A stretch of DNA of 14,106 nucleotides, taken from assembly GCA_959606705.1 (NCBI GenBank), contig CAUHLX010000032.1, positions 1-14,106 on the forward strand, written 5' to 3'. Positions within the stretch are counted from its first letter, which is position 1. Each line of letters begins with the position of its first letter. Positions 13,918 through 14,106 of the stretch are shown here, piece after piece. The stretch comes from an uncultured Bacillota bacterium. Lineage in GTDB: Bacteria > Bacillota > Clostridia > Peptostreptococcales > Anaerovoracaceae. The position numbers and the translations under genes were made by a program. The notes beneath the pieces were generated by a model. The model was not told the DNA's origin, ran no database searches, and saw nothing but the letters and a program-made list of their open reading frames with translations.

Positions 13918-14106
13918 ATGTTTAAAATTGGGATTTGCGATGATGAAATGTCCGTCTGTTCCCAGTTGGAGCAAATGATTCTAGATGGATTGCAAGAGAA
14001 TGGGCAGGGGTATGATAGCGATCGGGAGCATAGGATGGAACTTGGACTTTGGGAAGGACAGAAAATCGAGGTAGAGGTCTACTCTGCCGGAGAAGAATTG
14101 TATCAG
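13918..14106 (+). CDS. LytTR/AgrA-type response regulator, 3' partial
   Basis: The first 63 residues of a two-component response regulator; the gene continues past the window edge. The start MFKIGICDDEMSVCSQLEQM is the first strand and acidic pocket (Asp8, Asp9) of a receiver domain, in the form usual for LytTR-family regulators of Firmicutes, where such genes sit beside peptide-sensing histidine kinases. VEVYSAGEELYQ near the end matches the third strand and its following region in those proteins; the phospho-accepting Asp lies beyond the edge. An insert-like polar stretch (residues 26-50) separates helix 1 from strand 2 and is longer than usual. ATG 13918 has GGGGAG (13906-13911) at 6 nt. 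The DNA-binding domain is not visible, so LytTR is inferred from the N-terminus. Confidence 0.75.
   Translation, partial: MFKIGICDDEMSVCSQLEQMILDGLQENGQGYDSDREHRMELGLWEGQKIEVEVYSAGEELYQ

Overview
The gene families, the strong AGGAGG-type ribosome binding sites and the moderately high G+C suggest a chromosomal segment of a Gram-positive anaerobe of the class Clostridia. That is inference from gene content; no species-level marker is present. The window looks like ordinary chromosome: no insertion sequence, phage gene, CRISPR array, tRNA or rRNA was seen.

Layout. (1) 2-1887: a LysR regulator (5' end cut off by the window) converges with a minus-strand radical SAM gene. The stop codons overlap, and a strong minus-strand terminator lies inside the LysR coding sequence. 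(2) 1894-5215: a compact divergent promoter region, then a plus-strand run of four genes: a CmpB-like membrane protein with a coiled-coil tail, a Cof-type HAD phosphatase, DNA-3-methyladenine glycosylase I (tag), and a protein with a C-terminal PNPOx-like FMN-binding domain. (3) 5175-6847: a minus-strand fruR-fruK-like pair (DeoR regulator and 1-phosphofructokinase-type PfkB kinase) with translational overlap and no fructose PTS gene beside it. (4) 6848-7430: an intergenic region with inverted 14-bp repeats that look like operators, two near-identical promoter-plus-hairpin units, a 34-codon open reading frame for a small membrane or signal-peptide-like protein, and a strong terminator. (5) 7420-8154: a 68-aa minus-strand protein of unknown function and an Xre-type HTH regulator, separated by AT-rich DNA. 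(6) 8187-13725: a purine salvage and uptake operon: xpt, then a BMP-family lipoprotein, a double ABC ATPase and two permeases, closed by a strong terminator. (7) 13824-14106: promoter and first 63 codons of a LytTR/AgrA-like response regulator, cut off by the window.

How the genes work together. The clearest unit is (6): the BMP-type ABC importer would bring in nucleosides or related purine compounds, and Xpt converts xanthine (and less well guanine) to the nucleotide using PRPP. In (3) the DeoR protein probably senses a sugar phosphate and controls its own operon. Its apparent operators sit between its promoter and the divergent promoter of the 34-aa gene, so the small transcript may belong to the same regulon.

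Most of the window is conventional. The parts that deserve a second look are the small transcription unit at 7039-7428, the probably leaderless radical SAM mRNA, and the terminator embedded in an opposing gene.
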